This document shows positions 1-7,762 of a stretch of 64,000 nucleotides of DNA, one piece after another. Positions within the stretch are counted from its first letter, which is position 1; every line of letters begins with the position of its first letter. Origin of the DNA: Vibrio orientalis CIP 102891 = ATCC 33934 (GTDB lineage: Bacteria; Pseudomonadota; Gammaproteobacteria; Enterobacterales; Vibrionaceae). The notes below the pieces were generated by a model. The model made no database searches. It had not been told where the DNA came from and was given only the letters and a program-made list of their open reading frames with translations. Position numbers and translations under genes: made by a program. The stretch spans positions 372,001 through 436,000 of the forward strand of contig NZ_ACZV01000004.1 in NCBI RefSeq assembly GCF_000176235.1. The letters run 5' to 3'.

Positions 1-115
1 GCTGTTTTGTTGCGTATGCATCGGTAGTAAAACTTGTATTGGATGTTTCCGTATTGGTTGAAGCAAAAACGGAAGCACTCATAAGTAGTGACGCCAAAAT
101 AACAACTTTTTTCAT
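1..115 (-). CDS. Secreted protein, N-terminus only (cut by window start)
   Basis: Reading leftwards from an ATG at 115-113, a frame stays open for 38 codons to the window edge. It begins with a Lys-Lys pair followed by a hydrophobic stretch and a small-residue site ending in SVFA, which is a typical Sec signal peptide. A strong ribosome binding site (AGGAG) lies just upstream of the ATG. The visible mature part is rich in Ser, Thr and Asn. Many small Vibrio periplasmic proteins, including DUF3316 proteins, begin this way, but too little is present to assign a family. Confidence 0.6.
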   Translation of the reverse strand, partial: MKKVVILASLLMSASVFASTNTETSNTSFTTDAYATKQ

Positions 116-509
116 GATTATTTCTCCTGATGGGTGACCTTCGAAACTAATACTACCCACCCAAGCGTAAAGCGTCTGTCAATCTGTGTAAGATTAATCC
201 CACTTTTTGTAAAGCGTTTCTTTAAGTTCATCACCGTACAACAACAGAGTAAAGATACCGTTAGCGAGTGGGCCTTAATATCAGAAGGAAGTCATCGGAT
301 AACAATTGCCGCTGCGTAGGAGTTACCGTGCAGTTAAGCTATATTTACATCATCAGTTTAGTCTTGGCTAAATTTAACCTACTGTAATTATTATGATTAT
401 TTTTCTGTGACATACTTGGTATTTGATTTGCTTAGTGTAAACAGTGTCAAAACTAACATGGCATAGATAAAAGATAACCGTGATGGCAGTGGATGAATAG
501 GACAAGGAC
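116..509. other. Divergent intergenic region without a supported gene
   Basis: About 390 bases separate the leftward secreted-protein start from the rightward lipoprotein gene. The 61-codon frame at 134-319 has no ribosome binding site and no recognisable features. The region probably holds the promoters of both flanking genes; I cannot place a convincing -35/-10 pair. Confidence 0.5.
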
Positions 510-1340
510 ATGAGGAAAGTAGGATTATTACTCATTATTTGTAGCGCGCTTATCGGCTGTAGTTCGAAGTTTGTCTACAACAATATGGATTGGTTGCTGG
601 TCGAATATCTAGAAGATTACGTAGAGCTCGATAATGCGCAAGAAGATCTTGTTGAACGAAAGATTGAAGTCTTGAGTGAATGGCACCGTCGAGAAGAGAT
701 CCCCCACTATATCGATCACCTAGATGAACTCATGGCGATTGAACCACAGAGTTTCACTATCGAGCAATTACAAGTGCAGCAAGACAAAATACAGCAGCAC
801 TCGCTACGATTAGTCGCTCGAATAGCCCCTGAGATGTATGCGCTGGCACGGGAGTTATCAGATAGCCAAGTTAACGAGCTGATGGATAGCATACGAGTGC
901 GACACACCAAATATAAGAAAAAGTACCAGAAGCTAAGTGAAGTGGAAATTAAGGCGCGATACAAAGAACGTATCGTCGATAGTCTAGAAACATGGATGGA
1001 TGAGTTAACTCAAGGCCAACTGAAGACTGTCGATGATTGGGTCGATGAGCTATATGTCACGACCGATGACTGGATCAACTACCAAACGAATATGCGTATC
1101 GAGATGAACTCACTACTTGATCATCGACTCAATGTGGCAAGTTTCCAACCTCAATTCAATAAACTGATGTTTAACCCTGACACTTTGTACCCACCTCATC
1201 TAGAGGAGAAAATTGAGTACAATAAGCAGATAGGTAATCAATACTTGGTTAAAGTGATAAATGCCATGACGGATGAGCAAACGGAATATTACCGTGAAGA
1301 ACTGCAAGACTGGAAAGATCTGGCTCAATCTGTTTTATAA
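510..1340 (+). CDS. DUF6279-family lipoprotein
   Basis: The product is 276 aa. It starts with a short signal sequence and a lipobox ending LIGC, with the lipidated Cys at residue 17, so it should be a lipoprotein. The rest is highly charged and predicted mostly helical, with no membrane segment. The mature start (SSKFVYNNMDWLLVEYLEDY) is characteristic of DUF6279 proteins, whose function is unknown. The start ATG follows an AAGGAC ribosome binding site. The TauE/SafE gene begins 63 bases downstream on the same strand and could be co-transcribed. Family assignment is by recognition of the N-terminal signature. Confidence 0.8.
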   Translation: MRKVGLLLIICSALIGCSSKFVYNNMDWLLVEYLEDYVELDNAQEDLVERKIEVLSEWHRREEIPHYIDHLDELMAIEPQSFTIEQLQVQQDKIQQHSLRLVARIAPEMYALARELSDSQVNELMDSIRVRHTKYKKKYQKLSEVEIKARYKERIVDSLETWMDELTQGQLKTVDDWVDELYVTTDDWINYQTNMRIEMNSLLDHRLNVASFQPQFNKLMFNPDTLYPPHLEEKIEYNKQIGNQYLVKVINAMTDEQTEYYREELQDWKDLAQSVL

Positions 1341-1403
1341 CCATTTTTACAAATGAGATCGCTGACTATTTGAACAATCACCAAGGCGGGTTAGAGTAAA
1401 GGA

Positions 1404-2192
1404 TTGTTTTCTAACACAGTCAATAAAATGGAATGGATTCTGTTGTTTGGTGCGGGTGTCCTAGGTGGGATATTAAATAGCATCGCAGGAGGAGGGAGTT
1501 TTATTACCTTTCCTGCTCTTATGTTTGTCGGTGTGCCTCCTGTCATTGCCAACGCGACCAATACCTTTGCCGCTTGTGCAGGTTATATCAGTGGTACTTA
1601 CGGCTTTCGTGACGATATTGCCAATACAGGGCATCGATTGACCTTTACGGTTGTCTTGAGTCTTGTTGGTGGTGCTCTTGGCGCTTATTTACTACTGATC
1701 GTTTCTGAAACGCAATTCTTGACTGCTATCCCATGGCTGCTGCTCTTTGCAACGTTACTATTTTTGTTTGGTGAACCGCTTAGCAGTGCCTTAAGCCGTC
1801 TATCTCAATCATCAAGTAATGGTTCAAAGCTCGGTCTGGTTGCGATCTCCATTATGTTAGTTGTCGTGTCTGCCTATGGTGGATTCTTTAATGCTGGCCT
1901 TGGTGTGGTGGTACTGAGCTACCTAGTGTTGGCAGGTTATCGCGATATCAACCAAATGAATGGCCTTAAATTACTGATTTCTTCCTGCGTGTCTATTGTC
2001 GCTATTGTCATCTTTGTGATTGATGGCTCGATTGATTGGGGGCGAGGCGTCGCGGTTATGCTTGGCACCTTATCTGGTGGTTATGTAGCAGCACGCGTAT
2101 CGCGCCAAATCGAGCAGAAATACGTCAAAGGTTTTGTGGGTCTTTCGAGTATCGTGATGACGGTTTATTTCTTTATTGATACTTATGCTTAG
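1404..2192 (+). CDS. TauE/SafE (TSUP) family membrane exporter
   Basis: A 262-aa polytopic inner-membrane protein with about eight hydrophobic segments. The N-terminal signature GGGSFITFPAL followed by ANATNTFA, and the second-half motif YGGFFNAGLGVV, are the two internal-repeat motifs of the TSUP family (sulfite, organosulfonate or other small anion export). The substrate cannot be read from sequence. Start choice is uncertain: TTG at 1404 has AAGGA directly abutting it, while ATG at 1428 (residue 9, beginning MEWILLFGAG) matches the usual family N-terminus. I favour 1428 biologically but report the longer frame. Confidence 0.85.
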   Translation: MFSNTVNKMEWILLFGAGVLGGILNSIAGGGSFITFPALMFVGVPPVIANATNTFAACAGYISGTYGFRDDIANTGHRLTFTVVLSLVGGALGAYLLLIVSETQFLTAIPWLLLFATLLFLFGEPLSSALSRLSQSSSNGSKLGLVAISIMLVVVSAYGGFFNAGLGVVVLSYLVLAGYRDINQMNGLKLLISSCVSIVAIVIFVIDGSIDWGRGVAVMLGTLSGGYVAARVSRQIEQKYVKGFVGLSSIVMTVYFFIDTYA

Positions 2193-2340
2193 TGTAAATA
2201 GTGAGCAGTTGAGCGTGGTCACATGCCGAGCTCTTTTGAGCACAATTTAGGTTAATTTAGCTTCGATCTAGGCATACTAATTACATCCAATAGAGGTTAC
2301 TTTACCCCGGAAGTAGACCCTGTCAGATGTAGGAGGAATT

Positions 2341-2526
2341 ATGGATAGAAAACTAGGCAGAGTGATGTCGAGCAGCCGAATGATTACCTTCATTGCTTTT
2401 CTTGCCGCGACGTTTGCATGGGTGCTAAGTATGCCTGCGTTGTTTACGGTTTCGTTGATCGCATTAGTTGCCAGTGGCATCTTGTATCTAAACGATAAGA
2501 GAAACAGCAAAAAAAAGAGCGCCTAA
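2341..2526 (+). CDS. Small two-helix membrane protein (61 aa)
   Basis: A 61-residue protein preceded by a near-perfect ribosome binding site (AGGAGG, 4-base gap to ATG), which argues that it is real. It has two hydrophobic segments at about residues 14-30 and 33-50, and a basic tail rich in Lys and Ser, consistent with a small inner-membrane hairpin protein with its tail in the cytoplasm. Its stop codon lies in the loop of the terminator that serves the convergent aldehyde dehydrogenase gene. No family is recognised and no function is proposed. Confidence 0.75.
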   Translation: MDRKLGRVMSSSRMITFIAFLAATFAWVLSMPALFTVSLIALVASGILYLNDKRNSKKKSA

Positions 2527-2534
2527 CGGCGCTC
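2509..2534 (-). terminator. Rho-independent terminator of aldehyde dehydrogenase gene
   Basis: A 7-bp perfect stem (GAGCGCC/GGCGCTC, loop TAAC at 2524-2527) is followed, on the minus strand, by eight T residues (2516-2509). It lies 10 bases beyond the aldehyde dehydrogenase stop. Confidence 0.85.
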
Positions 2535-2543
2535 TATCGATAG

Positions 2544-4064
2544 TTAGAAGAAGCCCAGTGGGTTGACGTCATAGCTGATCAGTAGGTTCTTAGTATTCTG
2601 ATAGTGGTCGAGCATCATTTTGTGTGTTTCGCGGCCGATACCAGACTTCTTATAACCACCAAATGCGGCATGAGCAGGGTAGGCATGGTAACAGTTGACC
2701 CATACTCGTCCTGCTTCGATATTTCGACCCATACGATAGGCTAGATTCGCATCGCGAGTCCAAACACCCGCACCAAGACCATATTCCGTGTCGTTGGCAA
2801 TCGCGAGTGCTTCTGCTTCATCCTTGAACTTAGTGATCGCAATTACAGGGCCGAAAATCTCCTCTTGGAAGACTCGCATCTTGTTATTGCCTTCAAGTAA
2901 GGTCGGTTGAATGTAGTAACCTGAGCCAATATCGCCAGTCTGCTGCGAGATTTCACCGCCAAACACGACTTTAGCGCCTTCTTGACGACCAATTTCTAAG
3001 TAGCTCAGAATCTTATCAAACTGCTCTTGTGAAGCTTGTGCGCCAACCTGAGTGTCCGTATCGAGTGGGTTACCTTGTTGAATGGTCTTAGCGCGCTCTG
3101 CGACTTTGGCAATGAATTGGTCGTAAACTGACTCATGTACCAGTACGCGTGAAGGACAGGTACAGACTTCCCCTTGGTTGAAGAAAGCCAGCAGAGTACC
3201 TTCGATACATTTATCAAGATATTCGTCTTCATGATCAAAGACATCAGGGAAATAGATGTTCGGTGATTTACCACCTAGCTCCACCGTTGAAGGAATTAGG
3301 CTGTCTGCCGCACATTTGAGTATATGGTTACCGATCTCTGTTGAACCAGTAAAGGCCAGTTTGGCAATTCTGTCGCTGGTGGCAAGCGCTTGGCCCGCTT
3401 CACTACCAAAACCGTTCACAATATTGATGACACCTGCCGGGATAAGATCGCCGATTTTTTCCATCAGCAACAAGATTGAAGTCGGGGTTTGCTCTGCTGG
3501 TTTTAAGACCACACAACAACCAGCGGCTAATGCTGGAGCGAGTTTCCAAGCCGCCATCAACATAGGGAAGTTCCATGGAATGATCTGTCCGACGACGCCA
3601 ATCGGCTCAGGGAAATGGTAGCTAGCAGTATTAACGTCAAGCTCAGCAGCACTGCCTTCTTGAGCGCGAATACAGCCGGCAAAATAACGGAAGTGGTCGA
3701 CCACTAAGGGTAAATCTGCCGCCAGCGTTTCTCTGACCGGTTTGCCATTTTCCCAAGTTTCCGCAACCGCAAGTTCTTCAATATGTTGTTCAATTCTGTC
3801 GGCAATCTTAAGAAGTATATTCGAACGTTCAGTCACGCTAGTCGCGGCCCAGCTAGCGCGAGCTTGATGAGCTGCATCAAGCGCCAAATTGATATCAGCT
3901 TCCCCAGAGCGAGCGACTTGGCAATAGGCTTGGCCATTGACCGGTGATGTGTTATCGAAATACTCACCAGAGACAGGTTTGACCCATTCTCCGCCGATAA
4001 AGTTGTCATAATGTGTCTTAAAGTTAACGACTGAATCTTGGCTGCCCGGTTGCGCGTAAATCAT
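2544..4064 (-). CDS. NAD(P)-dependent aldehyde dehydrogenase, AldB/ExaC-like
   Basis: A 506-aa ALDH-superfamily enzyme that oxidises an aldehyde to its acid with NAD(P)+. Visible family features are the cofactor-binding segment [28 protein letters not shown], the FTGSTEIG turn, the general-base Glu in VELGGKSPN, and the catalytic Cys in [11 protein letters not shown]. The doubled Cys (CTC) and N-terminus resemble the AldB/ExaC acetaldehyde dehydrogenase group. The length is normal for that group. It is transcribed divergently from an AcoR-type sigma-54 activator and preceded by a matching -24/-12 element, so expression is probably induced by alcohols, aldehydes or acetoin. The exact aldehyde is inferred, not shown. 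Confidence 0.9.
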   Translation of the reverse strand: MIYAQPGSQDSVVNFKTHYDNFIGGEWVKPVSGEYFDNTSPVNGQAYCQVARSGEADINLALDAAHQARASWAATSVTERSNILLKIADRIEQHIEELAVAETWENGKPVRETLAADLPLVVDHFRYFAGCIRAQEGSAAELDVNTASYHFPEPIGVVGQIIPWNFPMLMAAWKLAPALAAGCCVVLKPAEQTPTSILLLMEKIGDLIPAGVINIVNGFGSEAGQALATSDRIAKLAFTGSTEIGNHILKCAADSLIPSTVELGGKSPNIYFPDVFDHEDEYLDKCIEGTLLAFFNQGEVCTCPSRVLVHESVYDQFIAKVAERAKTIQQGNPLDTDTQVGAQASQEQFDKILSYLEIGRQEGAKVVFGGEISQQTGDIGSGYYIQPTLLEGNNKMRVFQEEIFGPVIAITKFKDEAEALAIANDTEYGLGAGVWTRDANLAYRMGRNIEAGRVWVNCYHAYPAHAAFGGYKKSGIGRETHKMMLDHYQNTKNLLISYDVNPLGFF

Positions 4065-4161
4065 AAAAATATCCTTATTGTGTTCACTTCTTTGAGTTTT
4101 TATTGCGCTATTTTTCCACCGTTAGATGGTGAACAATTAGCGAGTTATCAAAGTAGGTAAC

Positions 4162-4177
4162 GCAAATCACAGACCAA
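4162..4177 (-). promoter_or_regulatory. Candidate sigma-54 (-24/-12) promoter of aldehyde dehydrogenase
   Basis: On the minus strand the sequence TTGGTCTGTGATTTGC has GG and GC separated by exactly ten bases, the invariant spacing of sigma-54 promoters. The -24 element departs from TGGCAC at three positions. Transcription would start near 4150, leaving a leader of about 86 bases. The neighbouring activator belongs to the sigma-54-dependent class, which supports the call. Confidence 0.65.
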
Positions 4178-4277
4178 ATGTTAAAAACTTGTTGTAATTT
4201 TTATCTAAGGCTAGAGTATTCAAAGGCTACACGGTGGTGTTTAAAACAGAGAGAGCGGTTGAACAGTAGAAGGTACC

Positions 4278-4326
4278 TGTTCAGTTGTTCAAAAATGGAA
4301 CACTTTGATTGTTCAATACTGGGACA
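4278..4326. promoter_or_regulatory. Upstream activator sites (TGTTC repeats) for the AcoR-like regulator
   Basis: Three TGTTC units begin at 4278, 4286 and 4310. The second forms a perfect inverted repeat TGTTC-N7-GAACA (4286-4302) and the third a near-perfect one, TGTTC-N7-GGACA (4310-4326). They sit about 100-165 bases upstream of the candidate sigma-54 promoter, a normal enhancer distance, and just before the regulator's own start, so they could also mediate autoregulation. Confidence 0.6.
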
Positions 4327-4329
4327 GCT

Positions 4330-6099
4330 ATGGAATTACAATCTTTTGCAACAGATGGTTGGCTTGCTTCTTCATGGGAGAGGAGCTCCAATGCGGGCTT
4401 GAAACAAATAAAAAAGCCGGACGATATCCACCTGCCCAACTCGGTGTTGAAGGAGAGGCGCTATACGTCGCAGGCGGTGATTGAAGCGGTAAAAGATTCA
4501 GCACTTCCTCTTTTTAATCAAGTGCTTGCTCATAGTGATAGTCGTTTGATATTAACCGACCCCGATGGTGTAGTGCTTGCCGCTTGGGGTCAAGATAGGT
4601 TTCGTGAAAAGCTACTATCAATCGCGCTTGAACCCGGAAGCTGTTGGCTAGAAAAGCTTAAAGGGACCAACGCAATAGGTACGGCTTTGTATGAAAAAAG
4701 GGCGGTATCTATCATTGGTGATCAGCATTTTATCAAACAGCACCGCTTTATCAGTTGTTCGGCGAGCCCTTTGTTTAATCCTGAAGGTCAACTAGTCGGC
4801 GTGCTGGATATTACCAGTGAGCAGAGCCGCCATGATGTGACAACTCAGGTGCTGGTGCAGAATATGGTGCAGTTAATTGAAAACCATTTACTTACTCATA
4901 CACCAGATGGTGCAATTCAAATCAATGTTGCTCATGATGAATCGATATTAAAAAGTGGCTGGCAAGGAATCGTCATTGCCAACGAGCATGGTGAGGTGTT
5001 GGCGCATAACCAAGTGGCGGCGCAGTTACTTCCTGATGTTCCATTGGTTGGGGCAAGCATTGATATGCTCTTTGAACGCTCTAGCAATGGCTCTCAGCCG
5101 CTTATATTCGACAAGAAGGGATTGGGCAAGCGTAGACTACCGAAAAAGAGTTTAACCCCGTCCAGTCAGCTTCATTATGGGGAAGAGAAGATTGAGCTTG
5201 CTTGGCAACAGGCAAATAAGGTGATGGGGCGAGATATCAATCTACTTATCCTTGGAGAAACGGGTGTAGGCAAAGGAGAATTTGTCAAAGCGCTGCACAA
5301 ACAAAGCGACCGAGCGAACCATGCACTAATCACGGTGAATTGTGGTGCGCTACCTAAAGATCTCATCGAATCGGAACTGTTCGGCCATGCCCCCGGCGCC
5401 TTTACGGGGGCGAGTAAAAACGGCTATTTAGGCAAGATCAGGCAAGCGGATAAAGGAGTATTATTTCTCGATGAGATTGGAGAAATGCCGCTAGAAGCTC
5501 AATGCCGATTGTTAACGGTTTTACAAGACAAGGTGGTGATGCCAGTTGGTGAGACCAATAACTATCGTGTTGATATTCAAGTTATCTCCGCGACACACCA
5601 GAATCTGCAGCAATTGGTCGAGCAGGGTAAGTTTAGAGAAGATCTTTACTATCGTTTAAATGGCCTTGTGGTGACTCTACCTCCACTTAGAGAGAGACAA
5701 GATAAAGAAAGCCTCATCCAAGCCATCTTCGCTAAGTACAAACAAGGCTATCAGTCGATATCCCCAGCCCTAATGGAGGGGCTGCTCAGCTACCACTGGA
5801 AAGGAAATTTAAGGGAGCTGGATAACCTTCTGAAGGTGACAGCACTTATCGCCAATGAACAAGATGAGCTTACGGCAGAGCATATTCCGCAGCATTTCGC
5901 TCAGCCGTTGATGAGCCACGCGAAAACGGTAGATGATCGTCAGGAAGCAGATCTCAACACCACATTAAATCAAACGCTAATCACTGCCTACCAGAGCCAC
6001 AAAGGCAACATAAGTAAGGTTTCACGTGTGTTGGGCGTGAGTCGTAATACTGTCTATCGTAAGCTCAAAGCGCTGGGGCTATTGCCGTCTAACGGATAA
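4330..6099 (+). CDS. AcoR-type sigma-54-dependent Fis-family transcriptional activator
   Basis: A 589-aa bacterial enhancer-binding protein. Residues of about 60-190 form a GAF-like sensor domain. The AAA+ domain (about 280-510) has Walker A GETGVGKG, the sigma-54 contact loop as ESELFGHAPGAFTGA, Walker B GVLFLDEIGEM and the arginine-finger region FREDLYYRLNGL. A Fis-type helix-turn-helix (NISKVSRVLGVSRNTVYRKL) ends the protein. This order matches AcoR, activator of acetoin or alcohol catabolism genes. An in-frame TTG at 4309 exists, but ATG 4330 has a GGGA ribosome site and does not run through the operator repeats. Likely target: the divergent aldehyde dehydrogenase. The 3' end overlaps the convergent VOC gene by 11 bases. 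Confidence 0.88.
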   Translation: MELQSFATDGWLASSWERSSNAGLKQIKKPDDIHLPNSVLKERRYTSQAVIEAVKDSALPLFNQVLAHSDSRLILTDPDGVVLAAWGQDRFREKLLSIALEPGSCWLEKLKGTNAIGTALYEKRAVSIIGDQHFIKQHRFISCSASPLFNPEGQLVGVLDITSEQSRHDVTTQVLVQNMVQLIENHLLTHTPDGAIQINVAHDESILKSGWQGIVIANEHGEVLAHNQVAAQLLPDVPLVGASIDMLFERSSNGSQPLIFDKKGLGKRRLPKKSLTPSSQLHYGEEKIELAWQQANKVMGRDINLLILGETGVGKGEFVKALHKQSDRANHALITVNCGALPKDLIESELFGHAPGAFTGASKNGYLGKIRQADKGVLFLDEIGEMPLEAQCRLLTVLQDKVVMPVGETNNYRVDIQVISATHQNLQQLVEQGKFREDLYYRLNGLVVTLPPLRERQDKESLIQAIFAKYKQGYQSISPALMEGLLSYHWKGNLRELDNLLKVTALIANEQDELTAEHIPQHFAQPLMSHAKTVDDRQEADLNTTLNQTLITAYQSHKGNISKVSRVLGVSRNTVYRKLKALGLLPSNG

Positions 6100-6499
6100 C
6101 TTGACCAGATATCTCTGGGTGATAAAGCGGCTGAATCACATGCCCCTCAGGATCTTTGCAATGGAAGCTTCTTGCTCCATCGCAATGATCGTGCGGCGAG
6201 TCGAGTAATGTCACGCCCTTAAATTGCATAAATTCATACCACTCTTGTAACTGTTCTTTGCTATCCACAATCAAACCAAAATGATCAACGCTGATAGGCG
6301 AGCATATTCTTTGCGTAGCGGCGCGGCCTAAAGAGAGGTTATCGCATCCGTTAGTCAGATAAACAAGATTATTGTTAGCCCGACGGAGAATCGTCATGCC
6401 TAGAATATCGGTATAAAACGTCTCACATTCTTCAAATTTGTGTACCACTAAGGCGATATGTCTGATCCCCGAAAACGATTTTGGTCTTTCCATGACCAT
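6089..6499 (-). CDS. VOC-superfamily (glyoxalase/bleomycin-resistance-like) protein
   Basis: A 136-aa protein made of two beta-alpha-beta-beta-beta modules: the first begins GIRHIALVVHKFEECETFYTDILG, here noted by its key residues His14 and Glu21, and the second begins near VDHFGLIVDS. The motif DPEGHVIQPLYHP near the C-terminus is the usual metal-site strand. The family includes dioxygenases, glyoxalases and fosfomycin-resistance enzymes; the substrate cannot be told. Start may be 6499 or 6493; AAGGAAA lies 3 or 9 bases upstream respectively. It is convergent with, and overlaps, the activator gene, and divergent from the monooxygenase-like gene, sharing a palindromic operator candidate. Confidence 0.8.
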   Translation of the reverse strand: MVMERPKSFSGIRHIALVVHKFEECETFYTDILGMTILRRANNNLVYLTNGCDNLSLGRAATQRICSPISVDHFGLIVDSKEQLQEWYEFMQFKGVTLLDSPHDHCDGARSFHCKDPEGHVIQPLYHPEISGQVIR

Positions 6500-6525
6500 T
6501 TTCCTTGTATTGAATTTAAAGGATT

Positions 6526-6537
6526 ATTGTATACAAT
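6526..6537. promoter_or_regulatory. Perfect 12-bp palindrome ATTGTATACAAT, operator candidate
   Basis: It lies between the divergent VOC and ABM-domain genes. This pattern resembles operators of GntR/FadR-type repressors. A 10-bp copy, TTGTATACAA, recurs inside the ABM gene at 6695-6704. No GntR-family gene is present in the window, so the regulator would act from elsewhere. Confidence 0.5.
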
Positions 6538-6584
6538 GATTATGTGATATGGCAATGACATGATAATCAATTCAGGGAAGAGTT

Positions 6585-6893
6585 ATGAGTATGTACTGTA
6601 TAGTAGTTTCTAACCGAGTGAAGGAAGGTAAAGAAAAGGAATATCTGGCAATTATGCAGGAGAATGCAAGATCTTCAGTTAACAACGAGTCAGGTTGTAT
6701 ACAATTTGATATTCTTGAAGACTTTTCTAACCCGCAGCTATTTCACTTGTATGAAATCTATCAATCACCAGAAGCGCTGGCCGAACACAAAACGACGCCG
6801 CATTATTTATCCAGCAGAGAAATGTTGGCCAATATCGTTGTTGAGCAATCGGTCATTCGCTCGAATGTCGTTATGATGAATAGCAAAAAATAA
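6585..6893 (+). CDS. Antibiotic-biosynthesis-monooxygenase (ABM)-domain protein
   Basis: A 102-aa single-domain protein of the dimeric alpha/beta-barrel fold. The opening strand (YCIVVSNRVKEGKEKEYLAI), the central NESGCIQFDILEDFSNP segment, and FHLYEIYQSPEALAEHKTTPHY are typical of YgiN (quinol monooxygenase) and LsrG (phospho-AI-2 processing) relatives. There is no adjacent lsr operon, so an LsrG role is not supported by context. It follows GGGAAGAG as a ribosome binding site and is 17 bases ahead of the YtoQ gene, suggesting a two-gene operon. Confidence 0.8.
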   Translation: MSMYCIVVSNRVKEGKEKEYLAIMQENARSSVNNESGCIQFDILEDFSNPQLFHLYEIYQSPEALAEHKTTPHYLSSREMLANIVVEQSVIRSNVVMMNSKK

Positions 6894-6910
6894 CCAAGGG
6901 AGACAAGACA

Positions 6911-7351
6911 ATGCTTTGGAAAGTGTATCTTAGCGGAGAAATCCACACTGATTGGCGTGAAAGAATTATTGAAGGTGCAAAGGCGCGCGATCTCAATATC
7001 GAGTTCTTTTCCGCCAATACAGATCACGAGTCTAGTGACGCCGCCGGAGACTTGCTTAGAACTAATGAATCCAACTTTTGGCGAGATCATCAGTCTTCAA
7101 AGGTCAATGCGATTCGTACATCAACGCTGATCAAGCAATGCGATATTGGCGTCGTGCGCTTTGGTGACAAATATCGCCAGTGGAATGCGGCTTTTGATGC
7201 AGGTACGTTGGCAGCCCTTGGTAAACCCTTCATTACTTTGCATGACGAAGCGTTGATACACCCACTTAAAGAGGTGGATGCCGCTGCGATGGCTTGGGCC
7301 GAAACGCCAGAGCAAGTGGTTGAGCTGCTAAGCTATGTGATCAATTCATAA
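6911..7351 (+). CDS. YtoQ-family protein
   Basis: A 146-aa cytoplasmic protein starting LWKVYLSGEIHTDWRE and containing the conserved DHESSDAAG, SNFWRDHQSSKVNAIRT and FGDKYRQWNAAFDAG blocks, which I recognise as the YtoQ family (named from Bacillus subtilis). The fold resembles nucleoside 2-deoxyribosyltransferase-like proteins, but function is not established. The start follows AAGGGAG. It is likely co-transcribed with the ABM-domain gene and ends at a strong terminator. Confidence 0.8.
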   Translation: MLWKVYLSGEIHTDWRERIIEGAKARDLNIEFFSANTDHESSDAAGDLLRTNESNFWRDHQSSKVNAIRTSTLIKQCDIGVVRFGDKYRQWNAAFDAGTLAALGKPFITLHDEALIHPLKEVDAAAMAWAETPEQVVELLSYVINS

Positions 7352-7355
7352 ATAA

Positions 7356-7380
7356 AAGAGGAGCTACATGAGCTCCTCTT
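7356..7380 (+). terminator. Terminator after YtoQ gene
   Basis: A 10-bp perfect stem (AAGAGGAGCT/AGCTCCTCTT) with loop ACATG ends in TTTG. It starts 4 bases after the stop codon. Confidence 0.75.
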
Positions 7381-7397
7381 TGTTGAAACCTAGCGAT

Positions 7398-7532
7398 TTA
7401 CAAGCCGCCTTGTTGCTGCGCTTGCTTTACTAAAGCCTGACGTTGAGCTTCCTTATCTGTTACTTTATTGTCCTTTGAAGCGTTTTGTTCCTCTACCTGT
7501 GGAACGAATACAAAGTACTTATTAATAGTCAT
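7398..7532 (-). CDS. Small 44-residue hypothetical protein
   Basis: A short frame from ATG 7532 to TAA 7398, too short for ordinary gene calling. A good ribosome binding site (TTGAGGT, 8 bases before ATG) supports translation. The product starts MTINKYFVFVPQVEEQ, is then very polar and Gln/Lys-rich, and ends QAQQQGGL; there is no signal peptide or membrane segment. It sits beyond the terminator of the upstream LruC operon, so it needs its own promoter in 7540-7620. No family is recognised. Confidence 0.55.
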   Translation of the reverse strand: MTINKYFVFVPQVEEQNASKDNKVTDKEAQRQALVKQAQQQGGL

Positions 7533-7624
7533 CTTAAGAACCTCAATTTAATGTTATTTAACCATCCAGGTTAGATTAGTCACCGATACCCGCGAAACGT
7601 ATACGCGGTTCCTTGTTTAGGTTT

Positions 7625-7660
7625 CAAAAAATAGAGGATGCTAACTCAGTTAACATCCTC
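7625..7660 (-). terminator. Terminator of the LruC-protein operon
   Basis: Arms 7634-7645 and 7649-7660 pair over 12 positions with one mismatch. On the minus strand the stem is followed by CTATTTTTT. It lies about 100 bases beyond the LruC-gene stop at 7763. A second, looser GGAGGAGA/TCTCCTCC inverted repeat lies between (7680-7717). Confidence 0.7.
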
Positions 7661-7762
7661 CATATGCAACTTAATTATAGGAGGAGATCGTAGGCTTATA
7701 AATAGGATTTCTCCTCCTTTTACTCTTTGCTGACAATAAAGTAGTAGGCAAACGTGTGCGTA

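Noticed and set aside
134..319. 61-codon open frame near the left edge
   Set aside because: There is no ribosome site, no family features, and it overlaps the probable promoter region of the divergent genes.
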